A stretch of DNA of 64,000 nt from Streptomyces sp. KL109B (GCF_030766935.1 NZ_JASERL010000001.1:496001-560000), one strand, 5' to 3'; counted from the first letter of the stretch, positions 19,522 through 29,186 are shown. Translations and numbers: made by a program. The notes: a model not told the origin generated them from the sequence alone.

Positions 19522-20544
19522 ATGCTGATCGCTCAGCGTCCCTCGTTGACCGAAGAGGTCGTCGACGAGTTCCGCTCCCGGTTCGTGATCGAGCCGCTGG
19601 AGCCGGGCTTCGGCTACACCCTCGGCAACTCCCTCCGCCGTACGCTTCTGTCGTCGATCCCGGGTGCGGCGGTCACGTCGATCCGTATCGACGGTGTCCT
19701 GCACGAGTTCACCACCGTGCCGGGCGTCAAGGAAGACGTCACCGACCTGATCCTCAACATCAAGCAGCTGGTCGTTTCCAGCGAGCACGATGAGCCGGTC
19801 GTCATGTACCTGCGCAAGCAGGGCCCGGGTCTGGTCACCGCCGCCGACATCGCGCCGCCGGCCGGTGTCGAGGTGCACAACCCCGACCTCGTCCTCGCCA
19901 CGCTCAACGGCAAGGGCAAGCTGGAGATGGAGCTGACCGTCGAGCGCGGTCGCGGCTACGTCTCCGCCGTCCAGAACAAGCAGGTCGGTCAGGAGATCGG
20001 GCGCATCCCGGTCGACTCGATCTACTCGCCGGTTCTCAAGGTCACGTACAAGGTCGAGGCCACGCGTGTCGAGCAGCGCACCGACTTCGACAAGCTGATC
20101 GTCGACGTCGAGACCAAGCAGGCCATGCGCCCGCGTGACGCCATGGCTTCGGCTGGTAAGACCCTCGTCGAGCTGTTCGGTCTCGCCCGCGAGCTGAACA
20201 TCGACGCCGAGGGCATCGACATGGGTCCGTCCCCGACGGACGCCGCGCTCGCCGCCGATCTGGCGCTGCCGATCGAGGAGCTGGAGCTCACCGTTCGGTC
20301 GTACAACTGCCTCAAGCGCGAGGGCATCCACTCCGTGGGTGAGCTCGTCGCCCGCTCCGAGGCCGACCTGCTCGACATCCGCAACTTCGGTGCGAAGTCG
20401 ATCGACGAGGTCAAGGCCAAGCTCGCCGGCATGGGTCTCGCGCTGAAGGACTCGCCTCCCGGATTCGACCCGACCGCCGCCGCGGACGCCTTCGGCGCCG
20501 ACGACGACGCGGACGCGGGTTTCGTGGAGACCGAGCAGTACTGA
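19522..20544 (+). CDS. rpoA: DNA-directed RNA polymerase subunit alpha
   Basis: The 340-residue subunit has the N-terminal dimerisation domain (about 1-230, with [20 protein letters not shown]), a linker and the C-terminal domain that contacts UP elements and activators (about 255-315, [19 protein letters not shown]). A short acidic tail ([11 protein letters not shown]) follows. It initiates assembly of RNA polymerase. It lies between rpsK and rplQ, as expected. Confidence 0.98.
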   Translation: MLIAQRPSLTEEVVDEFRSRFVIEPLEPGFGYTLGNSLRRTLLSSIPGAAVTSIRIDGVLHEFTTVPGVKEDVTDLILNIKQLVVSSEHDEPVVMYLRKQGPGLVTAADIAPPAGVEVHNPDLVLATLNGKGKLEMELTVERGRGYVSAVQNKQVGQEIGRIPVDSIYSPVLKVTYKVEATRVEQRTDFDKLIVDVETKQAMRPRDAMASAGKTLVELFGLARELNIDAEGIDMGPSPTDAALAADLALPIEELELTVRSYNCLKREGIHSVGELVARSEADLLDIRNFGAKSIDEVKAKLAGMGLALKDSPPGFDPTAAADAFGADDDADAGFVETEQY

Positions 20545-20605
20545 GTCGCTCCGCTTCGGCGGGTGACTTGAGCGCTGCGGAGCCGTGGTTGCGGTTGCGC
20601 AGTTC

Positions 20606-20630
20606 CCCGCGCCCCTGAACGGGGCGCGGG
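20606..20630 (+). repeat. Hairpin repeat in the rpoA-rplQ spacer
   Basis: A 10-bp perfect stem, 20606-20615 with 20621-20630, has the loop TGAAC and is preceded by GTTGCGCAGTT. This element is a common extragenic palindrome in Streptomyces (from memory). It lies inside an operon, so it may modulate rplQ expression rather than terminate. Confidence 0.55.
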
Positions 20631-20710
20631 TCTCCGACGGGCAATCCCGCTCGCTCGGATACTGACTCTGGTACCTGATACGGCCAGGGCAGACACCAAG
20701 GAGAAACATC

Positions 20711-21205
20711 ATGCCGAAGCCCGCCAAGGGTGCCCGTCTGGGCGGCAGCGCCGCGCACGAGAAGCTGCTCCTCGCGAACCTCGCGAAGAACCTCTTCGAG
20801 CACGGCAAGATCACGACGACCGAGGCGAAGGCCCGTCGTCTGCGTCCGTACGCGGAGCGTCTGGTCACCAAGGCGAAGAAGGGCGACCTTCACAACCGCC
20901 GTCAGGTGCTCCAGGTCATCACGGACAAGAGCGTCGTCCACACGCTCTTCACCGAGATCGGTCCGCGCTACGAGAACCGTCCGGGTGGCTACACCCGCAT
21001 CACCAAGATCGGTAACCGCCGTGGCGACAACGCGCCCATGGCCGTCATCGAGCTGGTCGAGGCGCTGACGGTGCAGCAGCAGGCCGCCGGTGAGGCCGAG
21101 GCCGCCACCAAGCGTGCCGCCAAGGACGCCGAGGCCGCCGAGGCGAAGACCGAGGCTCCGGCCGAGGCCGCCGAGGCTCCGGCCGAGGAGTCCAAGGACG
21201 CCTGA
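20711..21205 (+). CDS. rplQ: 50S ribosomal protein L17 with Ala/Glu-rich tail
   Basis: The L17 core (1 to about 118: [21 protein letters not shown] ... [18 protein letters not shown]) is followed by a roughly 45-residue low-complexity tail of [10 protein letters not shown] repeats, typical of streptomycete L17 (164 residues). It is the last ribosomal gene of the cluster. The terminator-like hairpin 21226-21254 separates it from truA. Confidence 0.98.
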   Translation: MPKPAKGARLGGSAAHEKLLLANLAKNLFEHGKITTTEAKARRLRPYAERLVTKAKKGDLHNRRQVLQVITDKSVVHTLFTEIGPRYENRPGGYTRITKIGNRRGDNAPMAVIELVEALTVQQQAAGEAEAATKRAAKDAEAAEAKTEAPAEAAEAPAEESKDA

Positions 21206-21225
21206 GGCTGACGCCTTGTGTGTGA

Positions 21226-21254
21226 GCGGGTCCGCCCTTTCGGGGCGGGCCCGC
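21226..21254 (+). terminator. Terminator after rplQ
   Basis: A 12-bp stem with one G-U pair, 21226-21237 with 21243-21254, is followed by TTTCCGTTTC. The geometry is close to intrinsic; truA begins 38 bases on. Confidence 0.7.
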
Positions 21255-21292
21255 TTTCCGTTTCTCCGTATTTCGCAGTGAGGACTGTGCTT

Positions 21293-22150
21293 GTGAGTGA
21301 TGAGGTGGCCGACGGCTTCGTGCGGCTGCGGCTGGACGTGTCGTACGACGGCCGGGACTTCTCCGGGTGGGCCAAGCAGGCCTCCGGGCGGCGGACCGTG
21401 CAGGGGGAGATCGAGGACGCGCTGCGTACGGTGACGCGGTCCGGCGATGTGACGTACGACCTGACGGTGGCCGGGCGGACCGACTCCGGGGTGCACGCGC
21501 GGGGCCAGGTCGCCCACGTGGACCTGCCGTCGGAGGTCTGGGGCGAGCACCGGGAGAAGCTGCTGAAGCGGCTCGCGGGGCGGCTGCCGAAGGATGTCCG
21601 GGTGTGGTCGGTGGCCGAGGCGCCGGGCGGGTTCAACGCGCGGTTCTCGGCGATCTGGCGGCGGTACGCGTACCGGGTGACGGATCATCCGGGCGGCGTC
21701 GATCCGCTGCTGCGTGGTCATGTCCTGTGGCACGACTGGCCGTTGGACGTCGACGCCATGAACGCGGCGGCCGGGGCGCTGCTCGGCGAGCACGACTTCG
21801 CGGCGTACTGCAAGAAGCGCGAGGGCGCCACCACCATTCGTACGCTGCAGGAACTGAGCCTGGTGCGGGGCGAGGACGGGGTCGTCACGGCGACCGTGCG
21901 GGCCGACGCGTTCTGCCACAACATGGTGCGGTCGTTGATCGGGGCGTTGTTGTTCGTGGGGGACGGGCATCGGCCAAGTGACTGGCCCGGCAAGGTACTT
22001 GCGGCCGGTGTGCGGGACTCCGCGGTGCATGTGGTGCGGCCGCATGGGCTGACGTTGGAGGAAGTTGGTTACCCCGCCGACGAGTTGCTGGCGGCGCGGA
22101 ATCTTGAGGCGCGGAACAAGAGGACGTTGCCGGGGGCGGGCTGCTGCTGA
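21293..22150 (+). CDS. truA: tRNA pseudouridine(38-40) synthase TruA
   Basis: The 285-residue enzyme isomerises uridines 38-40 of tRNA anticodon arms. The catalytic aspartate is in [14 protein letters not shown], and C-terminal [15 protein letters not shown] is conserved. Three GTG codons are possible (21278, 21287, 21293). GTG 21293 has GAGGA eight bases upstream and gives the usual length. It marks the end of conserved gene order; the next conserved gene, rplM, is 7.2 kb away. Confidence 0.95.
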   Translation: MSDEVADGFVRLRLDVSYDGRDFSGWAKQASGRRTVQGEIEDALRTVTRSGDVTYDLTVAGRTDSGVHARGQVAHVDLPSEVWGEHREKLLKRLAGRLPKDVRVWSVAEAPGGFNARFSAIWRRYAYRVTDHPGGVDPLLRGHVLWHDWPLDVDAMNAAAGALLGEHDFAAYCKKREGATTIRTLQELSLVRGEDGVVTATVRADAFCHNMVRSLIGALLFVGDGHRPSDWPGKVLAAGVRDSAVHVVRPHGLTLEEVGYPADELLAARNLEARNKRTLPGAGCC

Positions 22151-22423
22151 GCCGGGGGGCTTGTGGGGCTGGGGCGGAAGGTGTTGTTTGAGACATACGT
22201 GGGGCGGAGGCGCGTGGTTAGACTTCGCTCCGACGATGCCTCGCACGCGGCATCCGCCGGGGCAGTGCACCGGTGAGGTGACTCGATGCGGGCTCCTTGG
22301 GGGGACAGCGAGGCCGTCGTGTCGCGGCGACACTCACCTTTACGTACCCGGTCGCGCCCATGGGGAGACGGCGGTCCCGAGGGTGTCGCCCGCGGTCGCG
22401 TCCGCTGCGAGCGAGGAGCCGCA

Positions 22424-23938
22424 TTGAGCAGAGCCAGGAAGCGTTCGGCGTCGACCACCGCCGGACGGGAGCCAGGGGCCGGGATCGGTCGGCGTTCCGC
22501 GTTGGGCCTGATGGGAGCGGGAGGCCTGCTCACCGCCGGTGGGGCCGCCGCCGGTGTGCTGGGCAAGGACCTGGTGCTGCCGGCTGCGGAGCCGGAAGGC
22601 ACGGGAGCCTTGGCCCTCGACGGCTCCGGCACCGCGGCGGGGGACCTGACCGTCCCGACGTACGCCCCGAGCGGGCGCCGTCCCCGTCACCGGAGAGCGA
22701 CCTGGAGCGAGCAGTTCCAGGAGGGGCACGAGTGGCGGCCCGGCGGTGCGGGCACGGCCTCCGCCGAACTCTCCGACACCGAGGTCTTCACCCGCGGCGA
22801 CCGGTCGTGCCGGGTCACCACCCACGGCGACGGCGTGCAGTCCTTCGTGCGCCGCACCGGCATGGAGCCGGTGGATCTCAAGGGCAGGATGATCCGGCTC
22901 GTCCTGCGGGTCGACGACACGGCCCACCTGGACCGGATGGAGTTCTACCTTGGCAGTCGAGAGCTGAAGGACAACTTCAGCTGGGCCTTCCATCACCATG
23001 CCGCCAAGGGCGCCAACTACGTGCAGTCCGGGGAATGGGTGACGGTCCATCTGCAGTGGGCGGACGTCTCCGGGGCGGCCGGCCGGTGCGCGCTCTCGTC
23101 GCGTGGTGTGCCGTCGGTCCGGTCCGGCTTCACCGACATGTCGTTCGGTGTGTACGACGACGGCAAGGGGGCGATGACGTACCACCTGCAAGCCGTTGAG
23201 CTGGTGCCGGACACCACGGACGTGTTCCCGAAGGGCGTCGTGTCGATCACCTTCGACGATTCGCACAGGTCGGTGCACGACCTCGCCCGCCCGGTCATGG
23301 ACCGGTACGCGATGCCGGGCACGCTGTACAACATCGCTGATGCGATAGGGGCCGAGCCCTTCATGACGGTGGGGCAGATGCGCTCTTTGCAGGACTCGTC
23401 CGGGTGGGAGATGGCCGGACACGCGTACTCGCTCAAGGCCCACGACAAGAGCTATCCCGAGCTCACGGCGAAGGAGGTCGACGACGACTTCCGCAAGCTG
23501 CGCGAGTGGCTGGTGTCCAATGGCTTCACCAGCGAGCACTTCGCCTATCCGCACGGGGCGTTCCGGAAGACCCGCGACGGGGTGCCCGTCGACCTGCTCG
23601 CCGCCCGGCACTTCACCACGGCGCGGTCCATCATCTCCGAGACGTCCGAGAGCTTCGCTCCGGCGATGCCGTACCGCCTCAAGGCACTGACGGGGGTCAA
23701 CGACGGCTCGAAGCTCGGCGGCGAGACACTCTCCGAACTGGTCGATGCAGGGGGCCCGTTGGACCGGTGCGCGCTCGGTGGCGACTGGCTCATCCTGTGT
23801 CTGCACCGCATCGTTGAGGGCGCGCCCGCGGTCAGTACGGAGCTGAGCACAAAGGGCCTCGACCGTCTGATGCGGGAGATCGACAAGCGAGGTATCGAGG
23901 TGCTGACGGTGCAGGAGGCGATGGGGTACTACGCCTGA
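22424..23938 (+). CDS. TAT-exported polysaccharide deacetylase (NodB domain)
   Basis: The 504-residue protein has a twin-arginine-like signal (GIGRRSALGLMGAGGLLTAGGAA), a beta-rich N-terminal region (about 95-270) and a NodB domain from about 275. The NodB domain has motif 1 SITFDDSHRS, motif 2 EMAGHAYSLKAH and motif 3 FAYPHGAF, so the metal-binding Asp and His are kept, although spacing in motif 2 differs from HSxxH. The expected role is extracellular de-N-acetylation of an amino-sugar polymer. TTG 22424 is chosen because GAGGAG lies 5 bases upstream; the frame opens at 22286. It neighbours a GT2 synthase and a CBM3/GH16-like protein, suggesting one surface polysaccharide system. Confidence 0.85.
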   Translation: MSRARKRSASTTAGREPGAGIGRRSALGLMGAGGLLTAGGAAAGVLGKDLVLPAAEPEGTGALALDGSGTAAGDLTVPTYAPSGRRPRHRRATWSEQFQEGHEWRPGGAGTASAELSDTEVFTRGDRSCRVTTHGDGVQSFVRRTGMEPVDLKGRMIRLVLRVDDTAHLDRMEFYLGSRELKDNFSWAFHHHAAKGANYVQSGEWVTVHLQWADVSGAAGRCALSSRGVPSVRSGFTDMSFGVYDDGKGAMTYHLQAVELVPDTTDVFPKGVVSITFDDSHRSVHDLARPVMDRYAMPGTLYNIADAIGAEPFMTVGQMRSLQDSSGWEMAGHAYSLKAHDKSYPELTAKEVDDDFRKLREWLVSNGFTSEHFAYPHGAFRKTRDGVPVDLLAARHFTTARSIISETSESFAPAMPYRLKALTGVNDGSKLGGETLSELVDAGGPLDRCALGGDWLILCLHRIVEGAPAVSTELSTKGLDRLMREIDKRGIEVLTVQEAMGYYA

Positions 23939-23954
23939 GCCGGCAACGGGTACG

Positions 23955-24161
23955 TCAGGTGCGGCGGGCCCGTCGGCGGCCGCGGGCCACCCGGCGGTCA
24001 TGGCGGCGACGTCTGACGGACAGCATCCAGCCGATCACGGTGAGGGCGACCGCCACCACGGTGAAGCCGAGGACGATCGTGTCGACCTGGGTCACCTTGG
24101 TGACGGTGTAGGCAATGCCGGCGAGAACCGCGCAGGCTCCAAGGCCCCGGAGGGTATTCAT
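23955..24161 (-). CDS. Small two-TM membrane protein downstream of the GT2 gene
   Basis: The 68-residue protein has two hydrophobic segments (about 8-22 and 29-48) and a very basic C-terminus (RRRRHDRRVARGRRRARR). It begins 22 bases after the GT2 stop on the same strand and is presumably co-transcribed. Small membrane partners occur with processive synthases (PgaD/IcaD-like role), but there is no sequence match I can claim. Confidence 0.7.
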   Translation of the reverse strand: MNTLRGLGACAVLAGIAYTVTKVTQVDTIVLGFTVVAVALTVIGWMLSVRRRRHDRRVARGRRRARRT

Positions 24162-24183
24162 TTTGTTCTGGGTCTGCTTCCGG

Positions 24184-25377
24184 CTATTTCCAGGCGGACA
24201 CGCGGGTCACATAGGACTTGAGAATGGACGAGACGAGCCAGTACGCCCGTACGACGGTGTAGACCAGCTCGGGAATCAGCACGGCTTCGACGAGCATCGC
24301 CTTCCAGCCCAGATTCCGTACCCGTAGCGCCGGGTAGATGATCCAGAATCCCAACAGCGCCCACAGCAGCGGGTGGGTGGTGAGGCTGTACTCGGCCGCG
24401 GCGAGCAATTGCCGGCCGCCCCAGACGAAGATGTATGCGAAGCCGAACAGACCCAGCACCATCGTGATGATCGAATGCCAGGTGAACTTGGTCCAGCCGC
24501 GGCGGCGCAGGGCGTCGACGGTTCCTCGGCTCCACCGCTCGCGCTGCTGGATCAGCTCCCGCAGGGTGGGCATGAGGTCGGTGTACGCGATGCAGAGCTG
24601 GTTGGCCGTGACCTTCCAGCCGGACTCCTTGAGCGCCAGCGTGGTCTCGTAGTCCTCGACGAGGTTGCGGTGGTCCTCCCAGAACACCTCGCCCCGCCAG
24701 TCGATCAGGCCCTGCAGGGCCTCGGCGCGGTAGAAGGAGCCGGCGCCCGACATGGTGTGGACGTCCCTGCGGTAGCGCGCGTTGGCGGCCCGGCCGTACT
24801 CGATGATCTGCATGCCGAGCAGAAACCGCTGCCAGGGGTTGCGCCAGAGGTCGGTGCGGCCGAGGCAGGCGGCGCTGACCCCGCCTATGTCGGGGGCGGA
24901 CGCGATGACGTTGCGGGCGCGCTCGATGAAGCGGGGGTGGAGTTCGGTGTCGGCGTCCATGACGAGGATGTGGCCCACTCGGCCGTTGAGTCGGCCACCG
25001 ACGGCTTCCCTGAGCCAGTTCAGGCCGTAGTTGAGGGCGCCCGCCTTCTTGTGTGGATTGTCCGGGAAGTTCAGCACGACGGTCGGCGGGGTGCGCTCGT
25101 CCTCGGCGAACTGGAGCGCGTAGTCCTCGGTGCGGTCGGTCGAGTTGTTGACCACCACGACGATCAGATCTGGGCGACGGGACTGACCGGACAGGGACTT
25201 CAGAGAGGTGAGGACCCCGACCTCTTCGTTTCGCGCGGGAACCAGGACGACGGTCCCATAGACCATCGTCGTCGGGGACTTGACGGTGTGCCCGTATCCG
25301 CCGCGTCCTCTTCGGTGTCGACTGCGCGTTGAGGGCTGATACTCAGCATCCTCCGAGCCCGTCATCGTGGCGGACAA
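24184..25377 (-). CDS. Processive family 2 glycosyltransferase (cellulose/chitin/PNAG synthase type)
   Basis: The 397-residue membrane protein has a GT2 catalytic domain with VLVPARNEE, the DxD-type MDADTE, acceptor-site EDYET and the processivity motif QQRERWSRG. These are followed by three to four C-terminal hydrophobic segments. It should polymerise a beta-linked sugar from a UDP-sugar and extrude it. ATG 25365 is possible, but TTG 25377 has AGGGGG seven bases upstream; the frame opens at 25470. It is divergent from the CBM3/GH16-like gene and convergent with the deacetylase. A deacetylase partner favours an amino-sugar polymer; the CBM3 neighbour favours cellulose. The product is unresolved. 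Confidence 0.88.
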   Translation of the reverse strand: MSATMTGSEDAEYQPSTRSRHRRGRGGYGHTVKSPTTMVYGTVVLVPARNEEVGVLTSLKSLSGQSRRPDLIVVVVNNSTDRTEDYALQFAEDERTPPTVVLNFPDNPHKKAGALNYGLNWLREAVGGRLNGRVGHILVMDADTELHPRFIERARNVIASAPDIGGVSAACLGRTDLWRNPWQRFLLGMQIIEYGRAANARYRRDVHTMSGAGSFYRAEALQGLIDWRGEVFWEDHRNLVEDYETTLALKESGWKVTANQLCIAYTDLMPTLRELIQQRERWSRGTVDALRRRGWTKFTWHSIITMVLGLFGFAYIFVWGGRQLLAAAEYSLTTHPLLWALLGFWIIYPALRVRNLGWKAMLVEAVLIPELVYTVVRAYWLVSSILKSYVTRVSAWK

Positions 25378-25666
25378 GACGATCCCCCTACCCCTCTTCT
25401 CACTCCTGAGACAACGCCCCCACGTTGTGTGGAAAGTGCGAAGGCGAACGTGAAGATACCCCACGCGCATCTGGTAGTTGAGGGTTTGAGGAGGGGCGGA
25501 AGAAAGGTGCAGGGGCGGCCCTAATGGGGCATCAAGTAGTTACCTATCGTCCGTTTTTGCGCCGCAAATAATGTCAGTTCGGGTAATTCCGGCACAGGTT
25601 GTGCGATGTGGCCGTGAGGAAGTTCACGCGTGATGTCTTACGGGAGGGAGGGGTCTGGAGGGTTTG

Positions 25667-27160
25667 GTGAAGATGCGCTTAGGATTCGGCCTCGATAGCC
25701 AGCCATGGAATTCGGGGTGTTTCGTGACCCGTCGTCGTAAACCGCCCCGCCGGGGATGGAATCTCCTCATAGGCGCACTCGTGGTGGTCCTTCTCGCTGC
25801 CGGTGGCGTCGTGGCCTTCCGGTGGTGGTCGCACGCTCAGGGGGCCGAGGAGGCGCTCACCGTTCGCTACCGCACCGAAAGCCCGGCCAGGACGGACGTC
25901 GCGAAGCCGTGGGTGGAAGTCGTCAACACGTCCGACAGGTCCGTGGACCTCACCGGGGTCACCGTGCGTTACCACTACAAGGCCGACGACGGGGTCGAGT
26001 TCGCGGCCAACTGCGTACGCACATCGCTCGGTTGCTCTAGCGTCATCCAGCGCACGGCCGCCGAACGCGATCCGGATCCCAAGGCCGACCACTATCTGGA
26101 GGTCGGCTTCACCGGTGCGGCCGGAACCCTTGAGCCCGGCGGGACGACCGAGGCGATCGGCCTCCAGCTGTACCGCGTCGACCACAAGAAGCTGGACCAG
26201 TCGGACGATTACTCGTTCGACGCCTCGATGACGACGTATCAGGAGTCCGAGCGGATCACAGCCTACCTGGACGGAACCCGCGTGTGGGGCGAAGCACCCG
26301 GTGGAGACGGCCCGGACGCCGGCCGAAGCGCGGGCGCGGGGTCGGCTGCCGCCCCCGCGCGAGTTCCCGCGGGAGTCCTGTTCGACGACTTCTCCTATAC
26401 CGGGCCCCGGGACCCGGCACTCGCCGCCAACGGCTGGGCGGTGCGCCGTGGTGAGGGCGGGCCGGGCATCGAGGACTCCTGGTCGGCGAAGGGCATCACG
26501 TTCCCCGCGGGGGAGGGCAAGGACGGTGGGCAGGCGCTGCGCTTGGAGGCAGGCACGGACGGTACGAAGAAGGGCACGCTGCAGTCCGAACTGCACACAG
26601 CGCGGCCCATGTTCCGCGAGGGCACCGTCGTCGCTCGTGTACACCTCAGTGACAAGCCGGTGAGCGGCCGGGACGGCGACCACGTCTCCCAGTCCTTCTT
26701 CGCGATCTCCCCGGATCACGCGTCGAAGAAATACAGCGAACTCGACTTCGAGTACATGCCGAACGGCGGTTGGGGGCGCTACGGCCCGATCCTGGACACG
26801 ACCAGCTGGCGGGACGGAGAGCTCGACGCGCAGAGCCGGGTCACCAAGCCCCACGAGTTGACGCTGGCCGGCTGGCACACTCTGGCCATGACCGCCGTCG
26901 ACGGCAAGGTCACCTACTCGGTGGACGGCAAGGCCCTGTTCACCAGCGGGAGTTTGTACTTCCCGCGGGAAGCGATGAACATCAACTTCAGCAACTGGTT
27001 CGTCGACCTCCCCTTCAAGGGGAAGCGCTCCTGGGGGGTCGACGTCGACTGGCTGTACGTCACGTCCGGCAAGGCCGTCTCCCCGGGCGGCGCGGCGAAG
27101 GCGGCGGCCGACTTCGCCGCCGCCGGTACGCGGTACGTGAACACGCTGCCGGGGAAGTGA
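25667..27160 (+). CDS. Membrane-anchored protein with CBM3 and GH16-like domains
   Basis: After a basic cytoplasmic N-terminus (RRRKPPRRG) and one TM helix (about 25-45) comes a family-3 carbohydrate-binding module (about 57-205: ALTVRYRTESPA, KPWVEVVNTSDRSVDLTGVTVRY). A Gly/Ala linker leads to a concanavalin-like domain (about 230-480) with SELDFEYMP, the ExDxE catalytic pattern of GH16. CBM3 normally binds crystalline cellulose or chitin. The likely role is binding and trimming the polymer made by the adjacent GT2. GTG 25667 follows GGAGGG by 4 bases; ATG 25673 is equally possible. It is transcribed divergently from the GT2 gene. Confidence 0.82.
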   Translation: MKMRLGFGLDSQPWNSGCFVTRRRKPPRRGWNLLIGALVVVLLAAGGVVAFRWWSHAQGAEEALTVRYRTESPARTDVAKPWVEVVNTSDRSVDLTGVTVRYHYKADDGVEFAANCVRTSLGCSSVIQRTAAERDPDPKADHYLEVGFTGAAGTLEPGGTTEAIGLQLYRVDHKKLDQSDDYSFDASMTTYQESERITAYLDGTRVWGEAPGGDGPDAGRSAGAGSAAAPARVPAGVLFDDFSYTGPRDPALAANGWAVRRGEGGPGIEDSWSAKGITFPAGEGKDGGQALRLEAGTDGTKKGTLQSELHTARPMFREGTVVARVHLSDKPVSGRDGDHVSQSFFAISPDHASKKYSELDFEYMPNGGWGRYGPILDTTSWRDGELDAQSRVTKPHELTLAGWHTLAMTAVDGKVTYSVDGKALFTSGSLYFPREAMNINFSNWFVDLPFKGKRSWGVDVDWLYVTSGKAVSPGGAAKAAADFAAAGTRYVNTLPGK

Positions 27161-27170
27161 CGCGTAGCGG

Positions 27171-27323
27171 TCAGTCCTCGGTGACAGTGGCGCCGTCCTG
27201 GGGGAGGCGGGAGCGAAGGGCCTGGTTCTCCGCCTCCAGGGCGGCGATGCGCTTGCGGGCGAAGTAGAGCTCCATGACGGCGTCCTGGAACTCGGATACG
27301 AGCTGGTCGGCGGTCAGTTCCAT
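27171..27323 (-). CDS. Small coiled-coil protein (50 aa)
   Basis: It starts MELTADQLVSEFQDAVMELY and has a heptad-like helix (ARKRIAALEAENQALRSRL). It lies 20 bases downstream of the secreted-protein gene 27344-28086 on the same strand. The frame runs back to 27389 inside that gene, but ATG 27323 gives a coherent protein. I do not recognise a family; it could be a small oligomerising partner of the upstream product. Confidence 0.5.
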   Translation of the reverse strand: MELTADQLVSEFQDAVMELYFARKRIAALEAENQALRSRLPQDGATVTED

Positions 27324-27343
27324 GAGTCGGGCCCCTCTGCGGG

Positions 27344-28086
27344 TCAGGTCTCCGCGAGCACGGTCACGCGGCCGGTGGGGGCCCGCCACTTGAGGGCCCC
27401 GCCCTCGGCGTACAGCACCCCGCCGTTCGTCGGGTTCGAGTCCGGGGCGTGGGTGGCGTTGTGGATGCCGATGACGCCGTCGCCGCCGCCGTACGACTCC
27501 GCCTCGTTGACGCCGAACTGGGCGTTGTGCGCGGCGAGACCGCCGCTGCCGAGCACGCGGATCCTCGCGACCCCCTGCGCGTCGCGGAACTCGACGAGCC
27601 GGCTCTTGGGGTCGGGGTTCGCCACCATCAACAGGCCGATGGAGGCGTCCCGTTGGGCGATCTGGAGCCGGGCGCCCGGAGTCGCGCCGATCTCGACGCC
27701 GATGCCGACGCGCCCGCTGCCCTTGACCACGAAGTCGTCGACCCCGTTGTTGCGCAGAGTGATGAGGTTGCCCGTGGTCGGGCCGTGGGAGGCCCGGACG
27801 AGGATGCCCTGGGCGGCCGTGCCGCCCGATCCGTTCTGGGCGCCCGGGGTCTGCAGGTCGATGGAGACCGCGGCCGCGCCCGCGTCCGAACCGTCCGGGT
27901 AGCCGCTGTGCGTGACCTTGAGCGTGCCGCGGTCCTTCTCCGTGCCGGACAGGTACATCGCGGAGTTGTCCGGGTTCGTGGAGTCCACGTTCAGGGCCAC
28001 GCCGCCGCCGCGTCCCCCGCGCCCGCGACGACCGACACGGCCCCCGCCGTGAACGCGCCCAGAAACAGCCTGCGTGTGCTGTGCAT
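27344..28086 (-). CDS. Secreted beta-rich protein, reading frame disrupted near 28005-28018
   Basis: From ATG 28086 (preceded by GAGGGGGG) one frame encodes a TAT/Sec-like signal, MHSTRRLFLGAFTAGAVSVV, then reaches a stop at WP*. The mature protein (VALNVDSTNPDNSAMYLSG ... WRAPTGRVTVLAET, to 27344) is in another frame. One missing base in the GC-only stretch at about 28005-28018 would join them and create an AAAA|V cleavage site. The body looks like a beta-structured tail-fibre or surface-decoration protein with GIxVRASHG and GRVGIGV motifs. Either a recent mutation, a sequencing error or a programmed shift; the first two are more likely. Confidence 0.6.
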
Positions 28087-28168
28087 GAGGCCCCCCCTCA
28101 TCAATCTCTGTTGTGTTGTGTTGTGTCACCGCGCGGCTGCGCCGCGACAAACGCCCCCCCGGGCGCGC

Positions 28169-29017
28169 TCAGCCCGCCTGCGCCGCCGCCGACGCCTGTG
28201 CTTCGCCGCGGCGTTTGATCTGCTGGAAGGTGAATTCCTGGAGGTCGTCGCCGAGGGAGAAGACCGTGGTGTCCTGCTTCGTGGCGTCCTTGCCGTTGGT
28301 GAGGCCGCCGTTGGTGAAGTAGGCGTAGCGGCCCACCGAGTTGGCGGTCTGGCGGCACACCGTGGTGCGGCAGAAGGAGGGGACGCCGGAGCCGGGGAGG
28401 GAGACGACCGTGCCGTCGAAGTCGTACTGGTCCTTGGCCTTCGCGGCCTGGGCCTTGGAGTTGAAGACGGCGACGCCGATGGTGACCGCGGAGTCGCCCT
28501 TGTAGTACGTGGCGCGGATCAGCTGCTTGCAGTCGTTGCCGGTGAGGACGGAGGTCAGGCCCTTCTGCGCGGCCGAGGAGCAGTCCGTGGTGCGGGCCGT
28601 GGCGCCCTTCGTGTAGACGCGGTCACCGAAGGTCAGCTTCTTGCCGGGGAAGAGGGTGTCCGCGGTGAGCGGGGCCTTGTCCTTGGCGGCGCTGTTGATG
28701 AAGTCGTTCGGGTCGAGCGGGGGCGGCGGCGTCGTCGCGTCGAAGGACGGGCCGCCCGATTTGCCCTCGCTGGGGATGCTGGCCGTGCTCGGCAGCTGGT
28801 CGGCCGGCTTGTTCGCGGCGTCGTTCTTGCTGTTCGCCGAGACGATGCCCCAGGCGACCGCCGAACCGACCGCGAGCGTCGCGACCACGGCGCCCCCGAT
28901 GATCATCCAGCGCTTCTTGCGCGCGCGTGCCTCCGACGCCTCCGCGAGCGAAGCCCAGTCAGGGGTCGAATCGTCGTTGCTGGGCCCCCACGGGGATCCC
29001 CCTTGCCCAAAACTCAT
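28169..29017 (-). CDS. Single-TM anchored extracytoplasmic protein of unknown function
   Basis: The 282-residue protein has a short cytoplasmic N-terminus (SFGQGGSPWGPSNDDSTPDW), one TM helix (about 37-58), a Pro/Ser/Thr-rich spacer and an extracytoplasmic domain with four Cys (TTDCSS, NDCKQ, FCRTTVC) that may form two disulfides. ATG 29026 is an alternative start. It is conserved-looking but of no family I can name. It lies divergent from rplM, whose promoter is at 29157-29186. Confidence 0.8.
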   Translation of the reverse strand: MSFGQGGSPWGPSNDDSTPDWASLAEASEARARKKRWMIIGGAVVATLAVGSAVAWGIVSANSKNDAANKPADQLPSTASIPSEGKSGGPSFDATTPPPPLDPNDFINSAAKDKAPLTADTLFPGKKLTFGDRVYTKGATARTTDCSSAAQKGLTSVLTGNDCKQLIRATYYKGDSAVTIGVAVFNSKAQAAKAKDQYDFDGTVVSLPGSGVPSFCRTTVCRQTANSVGRYAYFTNGGLTNGKDATKQDTTVFSLGDDLQEFTFQQIKRRGEAQASAAAQAG

Positions 29018-29156
29018 GGGGCGCATCTTAGAGGTTCGCTCCGGTGTGGCAGGGGCCTCGTCCGTGGCGGAGCTGTGACGGGTTTGGGCGCGTTACCGTG
29101 GAGGGACACGACGCAGCGTGATACCAGGCCGCCGGGGCTTCCGGAGGCCCCGCGTT

Positions 29157-29186
29157 TTGACCCGTACGGGCCAGCGCGGGTATTCT
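29157..29186 (+). promoter_or_regulatory. Promoter of the rplM-rpsI-glmM operon and long leader
   Basis: TTGACC (29157-29162), an 18-bp spacer and TATTCT (29181-29186) are close to the HrdB consensus. The leader to 29407 is about 215 bases and contains a stem CCCC(G)AGCT/AGCTGGGG at 29348-29371. L13 leaders regulate this operon in Firmicutes, but I see no match to that motif. Confidence 0.75.
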
